64,000 nt of DNA, from the NCBI GenBank assembly GCA_964017185.1, contig OZ024876.1:30405778-30469777 (forward strand), read 5' to 3'. Positions 22,010 through 34,754 of the stretch are shown piece after piece. This DNA is from Rugalucina vietnamica (Eukaryota > Mollusca > Bivalvia > Lucinida > Lucinidae). How positions within the stretch are numbered: position 1 is the first letter of the stretch; every line of letters starts with the position of its first letter. The notes under the pieces are model-generated. The model searched no databases. It saw only the letters and a list, made by a program, of their open reading frames with translations, and was not told the origin of the DNA. A program made the position numbers and the translations under genes.

Positions 22010-25000
22010 ACCCTCCCCCCCCCCCCCCCCCCCCCCGGGGGAATTTTCTGCACCATGATTTTCTGAAAGTATAGTGAAAAAGTTATCAAATCCTGTTTTC
22101 TGCCATCTAGAAGTGGAAGCATTTGCGTTTTACGCTATGTTTTATTATATGACCTGATACCATCTTTTGTATAGAAATAATGGGGGTAGGCGTAGAAAAT
22201 CGATCATACCTCTGCTGTTACTAATCCTAGACCATCGAACTTGGTCTTTTTTTGAAGCTTAGACATAGCTCTTTCATTCTATGATAAGTAATGCAAAATA
22301 TCTACTTTGCATATTCATGAATATTAATGAAAACATGAAAATGGTAGAAAATCATTAAAAACCCATAAATTAACTCATTTCAGGCCTAAACTATCGTTGT
22401 GACAAATTTATATTGCACCATTTGGACATATTTCATAAATTTATTGTAGTCATGAGCCTATGTGAAAATTATCTCATTTGTATATTCATGAATATTAATT
22501 AAAAAGTAAAAAATCCTGGAAAAATGGGTGTATACATATAGTATCATTTGTACCTGGGCTGTTGATAAACATGAAACACTAATGTGGAATCAAATGAATG
22601 CTATGGCCATGTTCTATCACCATTATACATATAATACATGTATTTAATGATATAAGGTTCATCTATTTTTTCATGAATATTAATGGAAACTAGAAATCAC
22701 AGAGAAATAATGAAAAAATGAACTGGTATACCTACAGAATGACTTGTATCTGATTATTTCTGTTAGTTTTATATTTTTTTTGTATAGAATATGATCCTGT
22801 CAATCAGTTGATACCATTTTCAGTTCTCTAGAGCTTTTGGTTGCTGAGATATTGTCAATTCTATTGGTATATTCCCTTCAATTGTCTATATTTTTTCTCT
22901 TTTATCTAAAGTTTTCTTAATTTTGGCCACAAGATAGTCAACTTTTTCCTGTATCTTATTATATAATGATATATTATGTCATATCTATCATTTGATACCA
23001 ATTTTAGCTCTCTAGGATTTTTTGTTGTTGAGATATAAACGTTTATATTGGTATACCCCCTCCATTTTTCTTTGATTTTTATCTAATATTTTAAGTTCTC
23101 ATCAATATTCAAACAACAAGAAAGTTAGATTATTTATATTTTTAATCATACAATAATAGAACATTATCATACCAATCATCTGATACCAATTTCAGCTCTC
23201 TAGAGCTTTTGGTTGCTGAGTTATTAACCTTTTCATTGGTATACCCCCTCCATTTTTCTGTGATTTTTCCCTTAAATTTAAATTTTTTATCAATATTCGA
23301 AAAACAAGAAAGTCAGAATGTTTGTGTGTCTTACCACATGGTTATAGAACATAATCCTAGCAATGATTTTATACCAATTTCAGCTCTCTAGAGCTCTTGG
23401 TCACCGAGATATTAGCAATTTTATTGGTATACCTCCTTCCTTTGGCAGTGATTTTACTGCTATAACTTATGTTTTCTTAAATATTTGAGCAACACGAAAG
23501 TAAGCTTGTTTATATGTCTTATTACATGATTGTAGAATATTGTCATAGCAATCATTTGATACTAATTTCAGCTCTCTGGGACATTGGGTTGCAGAGATAT
23601 AAACGCTTACATTGGTATACCCCCTCCGTTTTTCTTTGAGTTTTATCTAATATTAAAAGTTATCTTCAATATTTGAACAACAAAAAAGTTCAATTATTTA
23701 AATTTCTTATCACATGATTATAGAACATTATCATACCAATCATGTGATACCAATTTCAGCTTTCTAAAGCTATTGGTCACTGAGATATTAGCAATTTTAT
23801 TGGTATACCTCCTTCCTTTGGCAGTGATTTTTCTGCTATATCTTATGTTTTCATAAATATTTGAGCAACAAGAAAGTAAGCTTGTTTATATATCTTATTA
23901 CATGGTTATAGAATATTGTCAAAGAAATCATTTGATACATATTTTAGCACTCTAGGCCATTTGGTTGCTGAGATATAAACGTTTATATTGGTATACCCCC
24001 TCCATTTTTCTTTGATTTTTATCTAATATCTAAAGTTCTCATCAATATTCGAACAACAAGAAAGTTAGATTATTTATATGTCTTATCATACAATTATAGA
24101 ACATTATCTTACCAATCATTTAATACCAATTTCAACTCTCTAGAGCGATTGGTCACTGAGATATTAGCAATGTCATTGGTATACCCCCTTCCTTTGGCAG
24201 TGATTTTTCTCTTATATCTTAAGTTTTCTTAAATATTTGAGCAACAAAAAAGTCAGCTTGTTTATATATCTTATTACAAGATTATAGAATATTGTCAATG
24301 CAATCATTTGACACCAATTTCTGCTCTCTATGGCTTTTGGTTGCTGAGATATAAACATTTCTATAGGTATACCCCCTCCAATTTCTGTGATTTTTCTACT
24401 ATATTAATTATTGATTTCATCAATAGTCAAACAGCAGAAAAGTCTGATTGTAAATGTATCTTATTTCAGGGTTTTAGAATGTTATCATAGCAATCATTTT
24501 TATAAGTTTCAACTCTCTATGGCCTTTGGTTGCTGAGATATAAACATATCTGTAGGTATACCCCCTCCATTGTTCTGTGATTTTCTCTTCTATTGAAAGT
24601 TCTTATCAATATTTGAACATCAAGAAAGCCAGATTCTTTCTGTATCTTATCACATGATTATAGAACATTATCATGACAATCATTTGATACACATTTCAGC
24701 TCTCTTAGAGTTTTTGGTCACTGAGATATTAGCAATTTTGTTTGGTATAACCCTTCCTTTATCTGTTTCTTTTCTAATATCTGAACTTCTTTTTAATATC
24801 TGAGCATTAAGAAAGCCAGCTTGTTTATATATCTTATTACATGATTATAAAACATTGCCAAAGCAATCATTTGATACCTATTTCAGCTCTCTATGTCTAT
24901 CAGTAGCCAAGATACATGTGGTTATAGGGGTATACCACAATAATTCCTCTGCTTATTAGGGGTGGGGGTGATCACTCAAATGGGCATTAAAGTGATCCTC

Positions 25001-25605
25001 TGACCGAATTGGCACCCATGAGCAATTGGTCTAAGGTTGCAAGGTACATCCTACAACCCACTCAAACCCTTAAATGGCAATAGAGTAAATTTTGATTTTT
25101 GTCATTTTCATTAATATTCATGAAAATGCAAATGAGAAAATTTTCATTAAGGTCCATGGCGTCAACAAATTTGTCAAATAGTATTTATTGGTACAATAAC
25201 AATGAGCCACAATTATAGTTTAGGCCTGAAATTAGTTTTTATGGGGATAATTGATTTTTAACTGTTTCGTTTTTCATTTTAATGTTTTAATGAAAATTCA
25301 TGAATATGCAAATCAGATATTTTCCATTGCTTATTATTGGATAAAAGGGCTATGTGTAAGCATTAAAATGAGACCAAGTTCAATGGTCTAGGATAAGAAA
25401 CAAATGAGATATCTTCAGTTTTCTATGTGTACCCCCATTATTAAAACGCAAAAATTGAATATATAGGGCAATATAATGAAACATAGCATAAAACGCAAAC
25501 GCTTCCACTTCCAGATGGCAGAAAACAGGGTTTGATAGCTTTTTCAATGTACTTTTAGAAAATCATAGTGTAGAAAATTCCCCCTGGGGGGAGAGGGGGG
25601 TATGG
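22010..25605. mobile_element. 3.6-kb fold-back element: long TIRs around a 188-bp satellite
   Basis: Left arm about 22017-22560 and right arm about 25070-25600 are inverted copies of each other. Matching blocks include tttctgccatctagaagtgg / ccacttccagatggcagaaa, ataatgggggta / tacccccattat, atcctagaccatcgaacttg / caagttcaatggtctaggat, and tcaggcctaaacta / tagtttaggcctga. Identity is roughly 75-80% by eye. The outer ends are poly-C/G (22014-22040; 25581-25600). No open frame codes for a transposase. The plan resembles fold-back (FB-type) elements; the superfamily is not known. Confidence 0.8.
22800..24930 (+). repeat. About 11 tandem units of 188 bp
   Basis: Units marked by 'ggtatacc(c)cctcc' near 22867, 23051, 23239, 23428, 23615, 23804, 23990, 24177, 24366, 24556 and 24745. 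Each also has 'atttcagctctctagagc', 'ggttgctgagata' and 'tcttatcacatgattataga'. Alternating variants (ggttgctgagata with tccatttttctttg; ggtcactgagata with ccttcctttggcagtg) suggest a two-unit higher-order repeat. Confidence 0.85.
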
Positions 25606-25904
25606 GTAGCTAGAAGACTACTGTACAGTGATAGTCCTTAATTAAACTGACAAATCACCATCATGTTTAGATGTAAATGCAGATCATCAGATGGCTCATA
25701 ATCATTACTTTATTTGTTTAAATACCTGATTAAGTTCACACCATACTGCTGAAGGCAAATATCTACTCAGCTAACAAAATGTTTATCTATTAAAATTGAT
25801 TAATCACACCTTTGGAAAATGGTCACAGGCTTGTCACAGTTTATTATTAGGTGAAAGAGTGAAATGATTTTATAATCTGTAGAATTAAGTTTTGTTGTTA
25901 ATGC
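25606..25904. other. No recognised feature
   Basis: AT-rich sequence between the large inverted element and the GCATTAG cluster. Confidence 0.4.
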
Positions 25905-26060
25905 TCAATCTAATGCTAATGCATTAGCAAAATTTGAAAAAGTAATGCATTAGAATTTGCATTGTTCTAATGCCAGAAAAACGATTTGCACTGGCATTAG
26001 CATTAGTTGAGAAACAGCTAATGCATTAATAATTAATTGGCATTAGTTTAATGCATTGCC
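25905..26060. repeat. GCATTAG-motif cluster (right)
   Basis: Repeats of 'ctaatgctaatgcattagc', 'ggcattagcattag' and 'aatgcattag'. Counterpart of 21296-21445. Confidence 0.5.
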
Positions 26061-26249
26061 CATGAATGGTTTTCATGTCTAACAATAACGTGTTTTTCTG
26101 CAGCTTGGATAGCTGCTAGTATTAAAACTTTCACAGCAGTTGTAGGAAGCACTATGACCTCTGGAACCTTTGACGAACATTGTGTGTTGTATGTTATTTT
26201 GCATTGTAGACATCTAGAGTTTTCTTGTGACTAACCTAAGATTTAACAT

Positions 26250-26535
26250 CATGAAAACATGTCCGTGTAATTTATACCCCCTTGAACCCCACTTTTTATA
26301 TAGCAAAACTGGGGTATGCATGGGTTTATCTATTTTTCTTGTTTTTGCTCCAAAACATAGGTTGTGGGTACTCGTTAGAACTGCCTCGGCGAGGCGGTTC
26401 TAACGTGTACCCACAATCTATGTTTTGAGCAAAAATAAGAAAAAATGTCTAAATTTTTCTGATGAAATTTTCAATTTTTAAAGCTAAAAAAATCTCTGTA
26501 TATTGCATGGGCAAGTTTTCTTAATGAACTTAGAA
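26250..26535 (+). mobile_element. MITE-D copy, most complete
   Basis: Left TIR CATCATGAAAACATGTCCGT, 'tataccccctt' block, hairpin AGAACTGCCTCGGCGAGGCGG inside TTGTGGGTAC...GTACCCACAA, 'gagcaaaaataagaaaaa', right TIR 'gcatgggcaagttttcttaatg'. About 285 bp. Confidence 0.75.
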
Positions 26536-26752
26536 TGATCGTAGAAATGTTGTGTCGGATATTCACGTCACTCACAGCTTTGAAATGAGAGGATGCAGAG
26601 GGTCGTCAAAGGATGTTCCACTTGGTTTTTCTTTGGCAGAATGGGATATAATTGTATAATTCATATGATAATGTAGGCATAATAAGGTATAATGAAATAT
26701 TTCTCTACAGAGTATTTTTAAAAATACCTCCTAGAATATACAGGAAGGGCGA

Positions 26753-28003
26753 ATGGTAACTAAACTATTAGAGCCGACTTTCCAATTTATTTGTTACACT
26801 AAAACTAATGAGTCAGGGTTTCTTATAAGGAATTATTTCAAAAGAAATTGCAAATCAATAACATCTGAACTTGAAGCGATTGACTGGAATCAGGCATTAC
26901 AGAGACTTAACTTGTCAGAATCCTGGGAACTCCTTGTAGTTAAACTTATCAATCTAATAGAATCCCACATACCAGAGTGCAAGGTCAACCGAGATACTGT
27001 CAAGAAATGTCCCTACGCTAACCACGAATGCTTGACTGCAATCAAGAAAAAACACTCTAAATGGACCAAATTCCAACACTGAAAATCGGAAATTAACTAC
27101 GACCAATATAAAATAGCTAGTGCGGAACTTAGAAAAGTGAAATATCATCATGAAAAAGACCTAGCTACTAACATCAAATCTAATAGCAAACGTAAGATCC
27201 AAACTCAAAACAAAGACAACCGTAGGATAGTTACAAGGACAGGGCGGAAATATCGTTGATGACAGTCAGGAGAGGACAGGCCTATTGAACAACTACTTTG
27301 CTAGTGCTTTTCAAAAAGATGAGTCAGAGCCAATACCAAATTTTAATGATAGAAACTATGAGCAAGAATTAAGTATCATCATAATAACAACTGACAAAAT
27401 CTCAAAAGCTATAGACAGGCTAAAATGTTCCAAATCTCAGGGACCAGATAATGTCCATCCAATGTTACTAAAAGAATGTAAGGCAGCTTTATTAACACCT
27501 CTAAAGTACTTTAGAGGAACAAAACTACCGGTCATATGGAAGTCCGCACATGTATCAGCTATATTTAAATCAGGATCAAAAACAAAACCGGACAACTATC
27601 GACCAATTTCTTTCACATCAGTTCCTGGAAAACTTTTAGAAAGAATAATGAGAGATGAGATCGTCAAGCACATGTCAGAGAATAATCTTTTTGCTAAATC
27701 TCAACGTGGTTTTCTGGCTGGGAAGTCTTGTGTTACAAAGCTGTCAGAATTTCTCGAGGATGTCACAAGTGCACAAGATAAAGGCGAAGATGTCGATGTG
27801 ATCTACCTCGACCTGAGCAAGGCTTTTGATCGAGTACCTCATAAAAGGATTTTAATAAAATTGTGGGGCTATGGAATAAGGGGTAACATCCATTCTTGGA
27901 TCAAGGACTAAGCAACAGAAAACAGCAAGTTAACGTTAATTGAGCAACAGAAAACAGCAAGTTAACGTTAATGGAAAACTATCAAAATCAATCTCAGTCA
28001 CAA
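26753..28003 (+). pseudogene. Non-LTR retrotransposon reverse transcriptase, 5' part (broken)
   Basis: Two open stretches. 26753-27082 (109 aa) matches the linker before the RT domain. 27285-27911 (208 aa) holds RT motifs: KCSKSQGPDNVHPMLLKECK, FKSGSKTKPDNYRPISFTSV, QRGFLAGKSC and the catalytic-block motif YLDLSKAFDRVPH. These are typical of CR1/Jockey-group ORF2 proteins. After WIKD the frame breaks at a 32-bp tandem duplication (27909-27972), beyond which SNRKQQVNVNGKLSKSISVT continues in another frame to about 28003. The endonuclease domain is absent and stops separate the parts, so it is dead. Confidence 0.85.
27909..27972 (+). repeat. 32-bp tandem duplication causing a frameshift
   Basis: Two copies of 'agcaacagaaaacagcaagt' plus 'taacgttaat' with two flanking bases. 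A 32-bp unit is not a multiple of three, so it disrupts the RT frame. Confidence 0.9.
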
Positions 28004-30545
28004 GTACTTATACCATGAAAACGAATGAACAGCTATTTCCCGAATAGACGGCCACTCAGTTACAAAACTTAACCAAAAATATGAAAACATACATAAAGCG
28101 CAAACAGCACAAAAATTTAAACACCAAGACATAAACAATAAAAACCACCACAGAAGTGTCGCCTTGGAACGATCAGTAATATAAAATTACTGGCGGGCTT
28201 AAATCGATTTGATTTTACAGGGCCCTAACCTCACCCTCAGCTTCTGCAGTGGCTCACAGCATTTAGTTAGTAGTTCGGTCCTCGTAGTGAATCTCTAACT
28301 AGTCAATGAATCATCATGTTCAAACAAATAAATCATGATAACCACCATGATGAATCAAACCCGAGGACTCGCAGAGTAAGCTGCTCGAAGATGGAGATTC
28401 CTGCGCGCCAAATAACTTACTAACTCCGGAGCAACAGAAAAACACCAGTTGAACCACGGTGGGCCAAGCAACAGACAAGTGTAATAAACCTGGCTAAAAT
28501 TGACAGGAGCCTGCGCTTCAAACACCGGAAAAGATTAGCTGGCTGCGCCTCGAGACCTGAAGACCAATTTAAGTGTACAGATCCGAGGTCACTTTTTAAA
28601 TGTGTACACACCGAGTTGAAATAAACTTGGCCAAAGTGCCTCAACTTGGACACCAGTTGTTGTAAACCTTGCCGAAATTGGCGGGAGTCTGCCTTTCAAA
28701 CTCCGGCGAAGATTAGCAGGCTGTGTTCCTAAACCTGAAAACTGTTTTAGGACTCATAATTTTAGACGCAGTTGGGGGTTTATTCAGACACAGTGTGTGT
28801 TTTATGGGTTTTGAATCACTTATTCTGAGACGAATTTAGGGTTTCATTCAGACTCGGATGTGCTTCTACAGTTTCACCTCAAATAAGATGTATTGGGTGA
28901 AATAATTCTATCAGGATTGCCGATACCACAGACTTTGTTTTATGATATTTATAATAATGATCAAATCTTCATGAAAGAATCTGAGGATAAGTCTGAAATT
29001 CCTCTTTTAACAAACCAGGCTTAAAATTCAGTCTAACTCTTGTTTGTTAAGCCCTTAAAAATGACCACGCAACCAGGAAGTAAAGTTTATAAATCTATTT
29101 TGTACTAATATTTCTATTCTATCATAAGCAATGTCAAAGCAAACATGTAAACAAAACAAAAGCAATAATGACAAATTATGCAAACAAATTACAAAGACAG
29201 AAAGCAGGAAATTGTAATAAAGTTTCATAATCTTATCATGACTCTTGGACAAGTAATTTAGAAATAAAGCCAAAAGTAAGTTTATTGATAAAACTTATTC
29301 CAGCAATGAAAGAAAATACAAAGTTCTTGCAATTATGTGGACTTAGAATATCTAAGAAAATAATCAGGTACAAAAATAACTAAGTTAAAAAGTTTTGCAG
29401 ACTTAGACAATTTCAGAGAAAATATTCAGAAGCCAAAAATGACTAAGTTAAAAAGTTTCACGGACTTAGACAAATTCTAGTAAAATGTTCAGATGTCAAA
29501 AAAAAATTAAGTCCAAAAATAAGAAAATAAATTATTAATTAAATCCTTTGGAATTTCACAATTAATCCAGAGAAAAGAATTGAACACAGAATAATAATCC
29601 AAGAAGTGAAAAAAAACAACAACCAAAAACAGCCTCCTTTATACCCAAAAATGCTACCTGTCTTACCTAGTACATAAATGGTAACTTCAAGTTAAAAAAC
29701 AGGTTTTACAGCCAAAATATGCATAAAATACAAAAATTGTTACAACAACAGTGTTTAACATAACAAAACCTTTCAATACATGTAACAAAAAGCATTTTAA
29801 AAGGCCATTTTAAAGTTTATAGATTTAAAGACAAATCTGCTTAACCTAGTAAAATGGACTCTTCTAAATTCCAGAACTAAAAACTGACACACCTACCTCC
29901 TTAAAATTGCTACTTTAGAGGTGTTAAAGGTGACACAGTAGTGTCATTAGCAAAAAGGTCCCATAGGTTTAAAGAAAATAAGATAAAAACTAAAGTAAAT
30001 TTCACATAATCAAAGATTTCCTAATAAAAGTCAAAACACTGACATTATAATAATATACTCTTAAAAGTTTTCTCACCAGAAAAAGTATATTTATTTAGAT
30101 AATTCAGAGCACAGGCCCTGAAATTCCTTGATTACCTTAAATTGCATCTAAAATATAAAGTGTATGCAAAAGATTTATAGCCTAATGCAAAGATAACATA
30201 AATGTCTATATACTTTCACCAAAAACCATGAAAATTGCATAAAAAATAAGTTTGCTAGGACTGAAAAAGTATTTGAAGGACGAGTCACAACAAAGTCTAA
30301 TTACTGCATACACAAAATTACTAAAAACTCATTCAAAATCAGTCCAAAAGGTGCGGACTGAATGTGCCTTATATCAACTACTATCTAAAAATACTAAAAT
30401 CAATGCACAAAATACATGGAAAAAGCTAAAAATGCATGGGAAACTGTGAGTCAAAGAGGTTTACCACACAAGAAACTCCGGCCCCAGCCAACTAAAATGA
30501 ATAGCTTTATGTCGGGGTCATCGTAAAGTCTGACGCCCGACCCAC
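28004..30545. mobile_element. Unidentified 2.5-kb insertion inside the RT gene
   Basis: Separates the 5' and 3' parts of one RT. GC-richer left part with two related blocks of about 85 bp (28478-28562 and 28662-28745, sharing cctgccttcaaac-, ccgg- and gattagc-type words). The AT-rich right part holds three degenerate 65-70 bp repeats (29320-29520, 'actaagttaaaaagttt'). No long frame, no clear LTRs or TIRs. It may be one insertion or an insertion plus deletion, since the RT segment with the YxDD box is missing. Confidence 0.45.
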
Positions 30546-31235
30546 CGGCGTACAATTAAAAAAGGCAGCATAGTTATCAACCTTGATTGTATCTAGTGAA
30601 AAAGACCTTGTACTTATCATTGACCAATCCTTGAACTTAAGTAAACATATAAATGAAAAAGTTAACAAAGCAAACAGAACCTGGGAATAATCTTTCGAAC
30701 TTTTACATATATGGACCATGACATGTTCCGCAACCCCTACAAAACAATTGTCAGACCACGTTTGGAATATGCAACAACTGTTTGCACACCACTGTTTAAG
30801 GACATGATACTAGCAATCGAAAAAGTACAGAGGCGAGCCACAAAAAATTGGTATCCAGCGTTAAAAAATCAATCATATCCCGAAAGGATAAGAAAACTGG
30901 GATTGCCGTCACTTGAATATAGGCGAGAATTAAAGAGCAGACTTAATAGAAGTATACAAAATAATGCACAACATCGATAAAATCGACAGGGACAAACTGT
31001 TCGCCTTGCCAACATATACATGTTCTGTGGCTAGGGGACATCAACTTAAAGTAATAGACCCTTGGAACGCTTTACCCAAACATGTAGTCATGGCACCTCC
31101 CTGAACTGTTTCAAATCACGGCTAAATGTGTTTTGGAAAAAACACCCGTACAAGTTTAGTCCTTGGTGCTACAGTCCCGGACCAAAACCAAGAGACCACT
31201 ATAAGAATGCACCTACAGAGGCTGTCTAGCCTTAC
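30546..31235 (+). pseudogene. Non-LTR retrotransposon reverse transcriptase, 3' part (broken)
   Basis: C-terminal part of a CR1/Jockey-type ORF2. Frames read VSSEKDLVLIIDQSLNLSKH, then at 30711-30980 RPRLEYATTVC, EKVQRRATKNWYPALKNQSY and IRKLGLPSLEYRREL, then 'PWNALPKHVV' and 'FSPWCYSPGPKPRDHYKNAP' near the end. At least three frame changes. It follows 26753-28003 in the same direction and lacks the part in between, so it is best read as the same element split by 28004-30545. Confidence 0.8.
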
Positions 31236-31884
31236 TTTGCTGTCGAGGATATATGAGTTATATGTGACTTAAAATCATTTCAGAAGTAAAATTAATTGGC
31301 AGACATATCATTTTTATTAATTCAAAGAACAATTAACGTAACATGCTCACAGTCATTTATTATTTCTTATTTCAGTAAAGATAGTAAGCACACAATTGTA
31401 AGCTGCACCACTCCAGGCCGTAGATCCTGACATGATGCATTTTAATTTTTAATTTGTTTTTAAACCTCCTCTCACCTACTGTTAACCTCTCATCTTTGCT
31501 CACCTAATTATCTCATCTTGCACTTTATCTCATTTACTCATCCTTTATTTCAGCACTGACAGCACACACCTGTCTAGAATGTCTGCAAAGGCATATGCCA
31601 GTATATAAAGAAAGGAAAGAAAGATTGCAGGAATGTTACAATCAGGGAAAACTCGTATGTCTATGTTTATGTTGTACGACACTCTGTCAGCGTTGACCAT
31701 TATGTGTCGGGTGACCAAGAAAAGAAAAGTTAGACAAATAAAGGCAGATAGAAGATTATGTAAAGAATAAATAGAAAGTATGCAAACATGATGAATAAGT
31801 TTTAAAAAAGTACATATTAAGCAATATATGATAAGATAGAGATGGAAGAAGGAAGAAAGTTTTCCCAGTTGCATTTTTCACCAC
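31236..31884. other. No recognised feature
   Basis: AT-rich sequence between two retrotransposon remnants; may include 3' UTR of either element. Confidence 0.4.
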
Positions 31885-32335
31885 TCTGAATAGACCAATC
31901 CGGCTACCACTGGGGGCTAAGGGCACCAGGCCCACCGGCACAGCTCTACCCCTCATCACAGCTACCTGGCAACTGGGGTCCTACCTAACGTTTAGAATGA
32001 GAGGTTGGATAGCCCCTGCTTGAAGAGTACCAAGTCAGGGGCCTCAGCAGTAGATGCTGGGAGTTTATTCCATAGGGGAATAGTTCTAGGGAAGAAGCTG
32101 TTCTTGCAGCAATCACGGGAAGTGGAGATTTGTCTGAATTTCTTGGGGTGGCTTGCTCTTGTTTTTGCCGTTGCTGGTGTGAGATACAAGTCCTTGTCTA
32201 TGTCTTCTATGTTGTTCACTATTTTGTAGAACATTTTCATTTGCAGCTTGCAACTCCTGACCTCGAGTGTGTTCCATTGTAGTTGGTTTAGCATGTCAGT
32301 GACAGAGCTTGTGTTATGGAATCTGCTAGTTATGT
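31885..32335 (-). pseudogene. Second non-LTR retrotransposon remnant, ORF2 C-terminus
   Basis: Reverse strand. A frame at 31992-32294 reads LQWNTLEVRSCKLQMKMFYK, IVNNIEDIDKDLYLTP and FFPRTIPLWNKLPASTAEAP, the usual C-terminal end of CR1/Jockey ORF2 (residues after the RT thumb). The 3' tail (31885-31985) encodes an RAVPVGLVPLAPSG-like end. It differs from the other element, so it is an independent insertion, heavily 5'-truncated. Confidence 0.75.
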
Positions 32336-32605
32336 TATCCCTCGTTCAAAGAAAGGAGATACAAAATGAAAGTCAGCAAACAATAAAAATTGATTTTGTT
32401 TTCTTGTTACTCCCATCAATCAATTTCTGATTATTCTTGGGAGGTGCACATTGTACACTCCGGTGTGTTTGCAGGATGAGCCTACATGCATGAGGATAGA
32501 ACCTGTGTAGGGATCTTTAACCTGCACAGGGAATGACTGTCCCTAAACAGCCTTTCAATGTCGTAATGCTAGGTTCCAGCAAACAAATACTCGTATACAA
32601 TTTAT
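32336..32605. other. No recognised feature
   Basis: No repeat or exon recognised. Confidence 0.35.
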
Positions 32606-32680
32606 ACCAGGCCGAGCTCACCCGGGCCGACTTGACCCGAGGCCAACGACCCGGATTCGTTCGGTGGATCGTTGGACTTT
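32606..32680 (+). repeat. GGCCGA-TTGACCCG motif cluster
   Basis: 'gggccgacttgacccgaggc' and 'acccggattcgttc' match 33700-33750, about 1.05 kb away in the same direction. Confidence 0.5.
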
Positions 32681-33344
32681 CGATAGGATAGGACGAAAAG
32701 ACCTTGTACCGAATATTTTTGACGATTTATGATGTTGTAAGCGACAACATTAAAATTTGGGACCTTGCCCAAAATTCGTGTCGTTATATTTTTTGTTAAA
32801 ACAACTCTTGTGACTTTAAAAATTGTTCTTGATTGTTCGGTAAGTTGACTGTAAAATGTTCCGTGCACCATGTTCTACAGTGAGTGCTTGACCTTATCCA
32901 CTGAGTGATATTTTTGGGCTATGTATCTGTGTATACCAAGCATCCAACCATCATTCCACATCTTGATAATTTCAAAGTATACAGTTGAGACTAGCTACCA
33001 AAGAGAGAATAAAACTACACTAGAGGCCAGCAGCACATCTGAGACAACCTGAGTTGAAGAGGCCATGGATTGAGGATTGAGAACCCTGTCCATTCTTGGC
33101 TTGCATTTGTCATTTCTCATTTATCTATTCGTTTATTACTATTTAAAACCTGGAACCTGGATGATCAGAAATTGATCAACTCAGTTTCAGAAGATAGATA
33201 GAACTTGACCGAACCTGCGGAAATTACCAAACAAATCCGACCAAACTTACAGAAATTATTGAACACCGCGACAGGACCAATGGCAATTTATTATGATCTT
33301 TCAATACCAGGATTTAGGTGCATTACCTGTTAAAACGGAAGCGG

Positions 33345-33755
33345 GTCAACTCGGTCTGATACCAACTCGGCCCGTAAGTCAACTCGGCCGGGTCGTCTCT
33401 GCCTCTTATTTTTCCTATTACAGGAGGGGTATTTTAGAAGTGCATGCTGCTAAAACAGTACCGCAAATAAATAAAGTGTTGTTACTTTTCGGTTATACCC
33501 AATTGCAGTGGTAGGCCTACATGTATTTTCAATGGTATGATTAACAAAATTTAATTCTCATATATATTATGGAAGAGAATAACTGGTTAAAATGAGAATT
33601 ATATACAAGCATTGCCTCCCATCTGTTCCACTTGCTTTAACCATATTTATATATACTTAAATATACGGCCGACTTGATCCGGCCGAGTTGACCCGGCTGA
33701 GCAGGCATGGGCCGACTTGACCCGAGGCCGAGTTGACCCGGATTCGTTCAAACGA
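33345..33755. mobile_element. Fold-back element with GGCCGAGTTGACCCG ends
   Basis: Left end 'aactcggcccgtaagtcaac' / 'tcggccgggtcg' is the inverse of the right end 'cggccgagttgacccgg' (33674-33690). The right end also holds a second copy 'gggccgacttgacccgaggc'. About 400 bp. Boundaries uncertain. Confidence 0.45.
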
Positions 33756-34387
33756 CGCAAATTTTGAAGTTCTACCCCTTATTTAATTATATACAAAGGA
33801 ACCATATAATTTTACCGCTAAGTTAAGCTTCATGAATGATTGTTGATGGCATGTTGTGTTGCAACAAAGCACTGAACAGTCGCCATTGTTTCTCAAAATA
33901 ACAAGATTTTTTAATTATTTTATTATAATTATTATATAAGGATGATAGAATATATTCTTTTCTATTCCTTTTTATATCGTAATGGTGAGGTTGTATTCAA
34001 TACAAATAAAAGATCACTTAGAAGTTAGATCAATGTCTTTCTATAGAAAGTAAATCCCTGCTGTGATGCATGACCACCTTTACTGAAAAGCCTAGTGATA
34101 ATCCTTCTGTATCCAATTACTGTTGATTAACACAGTCATAATCATGTTTTTACCATGATAATGACTGTCTTACAGGCTCTAGACAAACATAGCCTAATTA
34201 TCGGATTGATATTGCGTTTTTCATTCTTTTAATTGATACTAGACTTCATTTAACTTTCACAACCAAAAAATTATATATATACAAATACAAATGATTAAAT
34301 CATACAAATTTTGAGGGACGAACTTGTTTTAAACCAAACTAGTGTCAAACATGTTGAATAACCAAACTTGGGTCGAACATGTTTACC
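33756..34387. other. No recognised feature
   Basis: AT-rich sequence with no recognised repeat or exon. Confidence 0.4.
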
Positions 34388-34622
34388 GAGCAGCGCCAAG
34401 AGAAAATCAACATTTTGATTATGCGAATACAAAGGTGCAGATCAGCTTCACAGTTTCTGCAAAGCTGATCAGCGCCTTTCTTTTCGCTACATGGATAGTA
34501 CAATTCCTCTACTTTCTAAATCAAAAATTTCCAGCCTCTAGCCATCTTCTGTGCTTGTACAGATGGGTTTGTATCAGACCTGTTCATGAACCACATTGTT
34601 GGTTTTCTCATGGCATGACTCA
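34388..34622 (+). mobile_element. MITE-A copy
   Basis: Short arm first; core cagcttcacagtttctgcaa then agctg, pairing mostly kept. Confidence 0.8.
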
Positions 34623-34754
34623 AATGTTATGCAAAAATTGTCAAGATGTATCTAAAAGATGGCTGAAAAAGATTTTACGAAGATGAACAAAAAAAACAAC
34701 AACCATATTGTCGGCTGACAACAGTTCTCATTTTTATCAGTGTACCTTATAAAT

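Noticed and set aside
22014-22040. Poly-C tract as an assembly gap or telomere
   Set aside because: It pairs with the G/C-rich end at 25581-25600 as the outer tip of the inverted arms; its exact length may still be unreliable.
31545-31874. Hydrophobic 109-codon frame on the - strand
   Set aside because: AT-rich sequence giving Leu/Ile/Phe-rich translation; no start context, homology or splice support.
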